Assembly (NCBI RefSeq): GCF_003259525.1
Contig: NZ_QLLO01000010.1
Span: forward strand, 1 to 64,000
Reading direction: 5' to 3'
DNA length: 64,000 nucleotides
Source of the DNA: Olleya aquimaris
GTDB lineage: Bacteria; Bacteroidota; Bacteroidia; Flavobacteriales; Flavobacteriaceae
Under the pieces are notes generated by a model that was given only the letters and a program-made list of their open reading frames with translations, did not search any database and was not told the origin of the DNA. The translations under genes and the position numbers were made by a program. Of the stretch, positions 60,176 through 64,000 are shown piece by piece (positions within the stretch are counted from its first letter, which is position 1; each line of letters begins with the position of its first letter).

Positions 60176-60655
60176 TTATAAATCGTTAAAAATACTATGC
60201 ATTAAACGCTTTTTATCATTAATACTTTCTTCTAAAGATATCATAGTTTCTGTTCTGTAAACACCTTCAATATCATCTAACATAAAAATAATATCTTTTG
60301 CATGCTCTGTATTACGTGCTCTAATTTTACAGAACACATTAAATTTTCCAGTAGTCACGTGTGCTACAGTAACAAAAGGAATCTCGTTAATGCGCTCTAA
60401 AACAAAAGAAGTTCTAGACGTGTTTTGTAAAAAAACACCAACATAAGCGATAAAAGAATATCCTAATTTTTTGTAATCTAAAGTTAAAGAAGATCCTTTA
60501 ATTATACCTGCATCTTCCATTTTTTTAACTCTAACATGAACAGTACCTGCTGATATCAATAATTTTTTTGCTATATCTGTAAACGGAACACGTGTGTTCT
60601 CAATTAACATATCCAAAATCTGGTGATCAATTTCGTCTAATTTAAACTTTGCCAT
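60176..60655 (-). CDS. Lrp/AsnC family transcriptional regulator
   Basis: 159 residues. N-terminal HTH: D-E-I-D-H-Q-I-L-D-M-L, then I-A-K-K-L-L-I-S-A-G-T-V-H-V-R-V-K-K-M-E. C-terminal RAM effector domain: Y-V-G-V-F-L-Q-N-T, F-C-K-I-R-A-R-N-T, and M-L-D-D-I-E-G-V. It binds DNA as an octamer-like ring and responds to amino acids. A TAATTTTG (60688-60681) may be its -7 element. Confidence 0.93.
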   Translation of the reverse strand: MAKFKLDEIDHQILDMLIENTRVPFTDIAKKLLISAGTVHVRVKKMEDAGIIKGSSLTLDYKKLGYSFIAYVGVFLQNTSRTSFVLERINEIPFVTVAHVTTGKFNVFCKIRARNTEHAKDIIFMLDDIEGVYRTETMISLEESINDKKRLMHSIFNDL

Positions 60656-60717
60656 TTTCTTGTGTTTATTATATAATAGACAAAATTAAAACATTTTTAA
60701 TGAATAATATGCATTAA

Positions 60718-61866
60718 TTAACGAATTTTATAAAGATTTAGTGATGATTTCACATTATTAATAGTTACGAAATCGTTTGAGTCACCCAAATTAATTAGCT
60801 CTCCTTTTGGATTTAAAATCTTACTACCATTGGCATTTAGCTCATTATGACCATAAAAATTAGATAAATCATCAATTGTAACCACTTCTGGAATAAATTT
60901 TAAGGAATTATCTACCAATTTTTCTTGATAATTGATACCTACATCAAAAGTCCCGTTTTCAAATTGCCCATTTCTTATAATAATATCGTAAAACTGTTTC
61001 CCGTTTTCTGGTATATTAAAGTAATCTTTATAAACCTGTCCAGTAATATCATTATTAGATATATAATTAATGGCATGTAGCAAAGCATTATATGTAAATA
61101 CTCTTACCTCCTCTCTAACATAGTCGTTTTTATAGTGTCCAGCCTCAAAAAGTACAGTTGGAGCTTGTAAAGATTGAAAAGTGTCACCAACACAATTAAT
61201 ATTAAATCCATCATCATAACGACCAATTTGATTAGGCAATCTATCTTTAAGCATGTTGTTAATGTGCACTATAATTTCCATAGCTTTTTTTCTTGTCTCT
61301 GTAATGCTTCTTTGCTCATCTTCCGCAGGAGATAAAAACGATAAAGTTGCAGTACGACTACTTTGACCAACACTATACATAGTACGTTGACCATGTAAAT
61401 TAAAGCAATAGTTAGGTTTAAAAGCGTCAAAACACGATCGAAGCACCTTGCTTTCTGGTTGGGATAAATCCTGCGCATCTCTATTTAAATCAACCCTATT
61501 GGCATTTAGCCTAGTATAAGCTTTAGCACCATCTGGATTTAGCATTGGAATTATTTTAATAGTACAATCTTTTAAGATACTATCTAATTGATGGTCTTTA
61601 AAAACATTTAAAAGATCAAAAACAGCTTTAGTGGTGGTAGACTCGTTACCATGCATTTGAGACCACATTAATATTTTTTTAGAGCCAGATCCAAAAGTTA
61701 TAGAATGTATGTCTTGATTTAAAACAGAGCGTCCTATGACATCAATGTTAAATTGAGAGGGTAAGTTTTTTATAAGAGGATTAATATCTTCTAGTCTAAT
61801 ATAACGCCCAAATAAAGCATCTTCTTTATAAGAGTTATATAAGTCATTAATTAGTTTATGATTCAT
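60718..61866 (-). CDS. M14 family zinc carboxypeptidase-like protein
   Basis: 382 residues, cytoplasmic, with no signal. Zinc site M-H-G-N-E-S-T (His and Glu), later N-L-H-G-Q-R-T (third ligand His), and the Glu of L-F-E-A-G-H-Y. The domain order fits the M14 carboxypeptidases of the AGBL/succinylglutamate-desuccinylase-like type. The substrate could be a peptide or an amide. It is divergent from the XRE regulator, with six palindromic operators between, so it is likely under that regulator's control. Confidence 0.88.
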   Translation of the reverse strand: MNHKLINDLYNSYKEDALFGRYIRLEDINPLIKNLPSQFNIDVIGRSVLNQDIHSITFGSGSKKILMWSQMHGNESTTTKAVFDLLNVFKDHQLDSILKDCTIKIIPMLNPDGAKAYTRLNANRVDLNRDAQDLSQPESKVLRSCFDAFKPNYCFNLHGQRTMYSVGQSSRTATLSFLSPAEDEQRSITETRKKAMEIIVHINNMLKDRLPNQIGRYDDGFNINCVGDTFQSLQAPTVLFEAGHYKNDYVREEVRVFTYNALLHAINYISNNDITGQVYKDYFNIPENGKQFYDIIIRNGQFENGTFDVGINYQEKLVDNSLKFIPEVVTIDDLSNFYGHNELNANGSKILNPKGELINLGDSNDFVTINNVKSSLNLYKIR

Positions 61867-62179
61867 AGCTGTCTAATTGGTTTACAAATGTAACCAATTG
61901 ATTATTTACATTTGTAAACAATAAATTTTACATTTGTAATTTACTTCTGTAAACAATTTGATGTTTTATACCTACTTAAATTCAAGTCAAGCACGATAAT
62001 TATAATCAGAATTAATTATTATTATTTAATTTACTCTATTTCAATGATTTAATATATTTTATTTAAAGTATAAGTATAATGTTTTAGATGTCTTTTGAAG
62101 AGGTTTTCTCTATATGTATCATATAATTTTACAAATGTAACACTACAATTATTAATTATTTGTTTACATTTGTACCACC
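61867..62179. promoter_or_regulatory. Divergent control region with six TTTACA-WW-TGTAAA palindromes
   Basis: Four sites cluster on the M14 side (61881-61894, 61905-61918, 61927-61940, 61940-61953) and two on the regulator side (62128-62141, 62163-62176, the last ending 3 bases before the ATG). The consensus is TTTACAWWTGTAAA; site 2 is perfect and site 4 has two changes. The palindrome itself contains TACATTTG, matching the -7 pattern TANNTTTG in both directions, so binding would block both promoters. The middle 174 bases hold no gene. Confidence 0.82.
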
Positions 62180-62611
62180 ATGATAAACAACGCAGAATTT
62201 TCTAAAAGACTTCAAAAAATTATTGATTATTACGGTGAAAGTGCCTCCTCTTTTGCTGAAAAAATTGGTGTGCAACGATCTAGTATTTCTCATATACTAT
62301 CTGGAAGAAATAAACCAAGTTTAGAATTTGTTTTAAAAGTCCTTGCCTCTTTTCCGGAAGTTGAATTGTATTGGTTGATGAATGGTAAAGGTCAATTTCC
62401 AAAATCTGATGCCACTATAAAAACAGAACAACAAAATTCTAAAAACATAAATCAAGATTTATTTACCGAATCTGAAAACAAAAACAACTCTAATCCTATA
62501 GTTTCAGAATCTGAAAAAAATAGTATCAAAAAGACTTCTGAAGGAAAAACAATTGAACGTATCGTTATTTTTTATACAGACGGTAGTTTTTCAAATTTTG
62601 AGAATTCGTGA
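62180..62611 (+). CDS. XRE family HTH transcriptional regulator
   Basis: 143 residues. HTH in residues 5-60: F-S-K-R-L-Q-K-I-I-D-Y, A-S-S-F-A-E-K-I-G-V-Q-R-S-S-I-S-H-I-L-S-G-R-N-K-P-S. A linker rich in Asn, Glu and Ser follows, then a short C-terminal strand R-I-V-I-F-Y-T-D-G-S-F. This is a common flavobacterial type; targets are unknown. Adjacent operators suggest autoregulation and control of the divergent M14 gene. Confidence 0.9.
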   Translation: MINNAEFSKRLQKIIDYYGESASSFAEKIGVQRSSISHILSGRNKPSLEFVLKVLASFPEVELYWLMNGKGQFPKSDATIKTEQQNSKNINQDLFTESENKNNSNPIVSESEKNSIKKTSEGKTIERIVIFYTDGSFSNFENS

Positions 62612-62711
62612 TAAGCTACAGATAATTTTCAAATACGCGATTTATAGAAAGGTTGTCTTTTTCAAAATTTTAAACTAACAATTCATTAATTTTGTATTAA
62701 ATACAATTTTA

Positions 62712-63086
62712 ATGAAGCATCGTTTTATTTTTCTTTTTTTCTTAATAGTATTGACTAGCTGCTACCAAGTAGAGCGTAATTGTAGCGACTTTAAAACTGG
62801 ATTATTTTACAGTGAAGTCATTATTAATGATAAAATATTTACTTCTACCTTTTCTAGAACAGATAGCATACAGGTTGAGTTTTATAATGGAAAAGTTGAT
62901 AGTACACAAATAAGATGGATCAATGACTGTGAGGTTGTTTATAAAACTATCAATCCTAAAAATATGGCAGAACGTAAAGATGTACATCTTAAAATATTAA
63001 AAACAACAGATTCCTCTTACACTTTTGAATATTCTTATGTTGGAGAAAATTTTAAGCAAAAAGGAATTGCTTACCGAAAAAAATAA
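62712..63086 (+). CDS. Small lipoprotein of unknown function
   Basis: 124 residues. Signal with lipobox L-T-S-C (Cys17). The mature domain holds a second Cys pair (R-N-C-S-D-F and N-D-C-E-V-V) that could form a disulfide, plus beta strands such as S-I-Q-V-E-F-Y-N-G-K-V-D. I do not recognise a fold. It precedes the terC gene by 6 bases, so they are co-transcribed. Confidence 0.75.
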   Translation: MKHRFIFLFFLIVLTSCYQVERNCSDFKTGLFYSEVIINDKIFTSTFSRTDSIQVEFYNGKVDSTQIRWINDCEVVYKTINPKNMAERKDVHLKILKTTDSSYTFEYSYVGENFKQKGIAYRKK

Positions 63087-63092
63087 TACACT

Positions 63093-63878
63093 ATGTTAGA
63101 ATTTTTCACCTCAAGTGATGCCATTTTTGCATTGCTTACCTTAACGTTTCTAGAAATAATTTTAGGAATAGATAATATAGTTTTTATATCCATAGCTGCT
63201 AATAAGCTTCCAGAAAACCAACGCGGTAAAGTCACAAATATTGGATTAATTCTAGCAATGGTCCAACGTATTATACTACTGTTTTTTGTATCGTTTTTAG
63301 TTGGACTTTCTAAACCATTTTATACTTTGGATTTAGATTGGATGCACTTAGAGCTTAGTTGGCAAGCCTTGATATTATTTTTTGGAGGTTTATTTTTAAT
63401 TTACAAATCTACTTCAGAAATTAGAGAAAAAGTTGAAACCCCTAAACATGATGAAGATGAAGTAAAGGGAAAGGTTATACAGTCTTTACAACAAGCAATT
63501 GTACAAATTTTAATAATAGATTTTATATTTTCTATAGATTCTATTTTAACTGCGGTAGGAATGACAAATGGATTGTCTGATAACCATAATTATAATTTAG
63601 TGTTAATGATTATTGCGGTTATGATTTCTATAATTATCATGATTGTTTTTGCTAATAAAATAAGACGATTTATAGATAGTAATCCAAGTATTCAGATCTT
63701 AGGATTATCATTTTTAATTTTAATTGGCTTTATGCTAATTACAGAAGCTGGACATTTATCCCACACTACATTTTTTGGTAAAACTGTAGGCGCTATCCCT
63801 AAAGGATACTTATATTTTGCAATAGCGTTTTCTTTGTTTGTAGAGTTTTTGAACCAGAAAATTAGTAAGAAGAAATAA
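63093..63878 (+). CDS. TerC family integral membrane protein
   Basis: 261 residues, seven or so hydrophobic segments. Metal-site acidic residues inside membrane helices: L-E-I-I-L-G-I-D-N-I-V-F-I near the N terminus and I-I-D-F-I-F-S-I-D-S-I-L-T-A-V in the second half, the hallmark of TerC/Alx-like proteins. These proteins handle manganese or tellurite-linked metal export. It is co-transcribed with the small lipoprotein. A bidirectional terminator follows. Confidence 0.92.
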   Translation: MLEFFTSSDAIFALLTLTFLEIILGIDNIVFISIAANKLPENQRGKVTNIGLILAMVQRIILLFFVSFLVGLSKPFYTLDLDWMHLELSWQALILFFGGLFLIYKSTSEIREKVETPKHDEDEVKGKVIQSLQQAIVQILIIDFIFSIDSILTAVGMTNGLSDNHNYNLVLMIIAVMISIIIMIVFANKIRRFIDSNPSIQILGLSFLILIGFMLITEAGHLSHTTFFGKTVGAIPKGYLYFAIAFSLFVEFLNQKISKKK

Positions 63879-63908
63879 AAAAAGCCCATCAAAATTGATG
63901 GGCTTTTT
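63878..63908. terminator. Bidirectional terminator after terC
   Basis: AAAGCCCATCAA (63881-63892) pairs with TTGATGGGCTTT (63895-63906) with A and T runs on either side, serving also the convergent gene at 63922. Confidence 0.9.
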
Positions 63909-63921
63909 AAGTTTTTAAAAC

Positions 63922-64000
63922 TTATTTAGATAAATAAACAGATGAAGCTGCAGCTAAAGTAGTATTAATAATTGGCGATATATTTCCACCAGACGCAAAA
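63922..64000 (-). CDS. C-terminal end of an unidentified protein, cut by window
   Basis: Reading the minus strand back from TAA at 63924-63922 gives 25 residues ending with A-A-A-S-S-V-Y-L-S-K. The frame stays open to the window edge. It is too short to name. The terminator next to it supports a real gene. Confidence 0.55.
   Translation of the reverse strand, partial: FASGGNISPIINTTLAAASSVYLSK

Noticed and set aside
1-64000. CRISPR array, prophage, integron or insertion sequence
   Set aside because: No regularly spaced identical repeats with unique spacers, and no transposase, integrase or phage structural gene were seen.

Overview
This window is an AT-rich chromosomal segment from a member of the Bacteroidota, almost certainly family Flavobacteriaceae. 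The evidence is two proteins with type IX secretion (T9SS) C-terminal sorting domains, PorX, an LpxC-FabZ fusion, a bifunctional HisB, a second LpxD-like acyltransferase, and promoters of the TTG-N(about 20)-TANNTTTG type. I see no tRNA, rRNA, CRISPR array, transposase, integrase or prophage gene. The window reads as core chromosome with small accessory pieces.

Layout. 1-5.8 kb: the 3' end of a secreted MopE-like T9SS protein with a poly-Asp tract, an M16 lipoprotein peptidase and three small exported proteins. 6.0-8.2 kb: a TPR hybrid histidine kinase. 8.2-13.6 kb: a non-coding patch, a repeat-bearing membrane protein, a serine hydrolase, then an SDR, a luciferase-like oxidoreductase and a nitroreductase, divergent from an HxlR regulator with matching operators between them. 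14-16 kb: an RsbQ-like alpha/beta hydrolase overlapping a PAS histidine kinase. 16.2-22.2 kb: two DEAD-box helicases, a type B T9SS adhesin, a cold-shock-domain protein and an EamA transporter. 22.3-29.5 kb: small conserved proteins, a TlpA-like thioredoxin, a thioesterase, a Gre-like factor, and a stress cluster (DUF1328, lipoprotein, MscS, Dps), then a divergent TruA.

29.6-37.4 kb: a complete minus-strand histidine operon, hisGDCBHAF(IE). A histidine-rich leader peptide and an attenuator hairpin precede it. Most spacers in the operon carry palindromic repeats of at least four families, including two copies of a cloverleaf-shaped element. 37.5-45.8 kb: an SPFH protein, a VWA-like membrane protein, FabG, a second M16 peptidase and SucD. 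45.9-51.1 kb: a lipid A cluster (lpxD, lpxC/fabZ, lpxA, efp, a second lpxD-like gene, an NTF2-like gene). 51.1-56.5 kb: an HD hydrolase divergent from porX, then tsaE, small membrane proteins and alanine dehydrogenase. 56.5-60.7 kb: proline dehydrogenase, aroB, DinB and Lrp/AsnC. 60.7-64 kb: an M14 carboxypeptidase and a divergent XRE regulator separated by six copies of one palindrome, then a lipoprotein and a TerC-family protein.

The strongest candidates for something little described are three. The first is the RsbQ-PAS-histidine kinase pair, whose kinase has no canonical start codon able to include its PAS domain. The second is the histidine attenuator together with the palindromic spacers of the operon. 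The third is the operator array between the M14 peptidase and the XRE regulator. All functional statements are inferred from reading the sequence; no database search was run.
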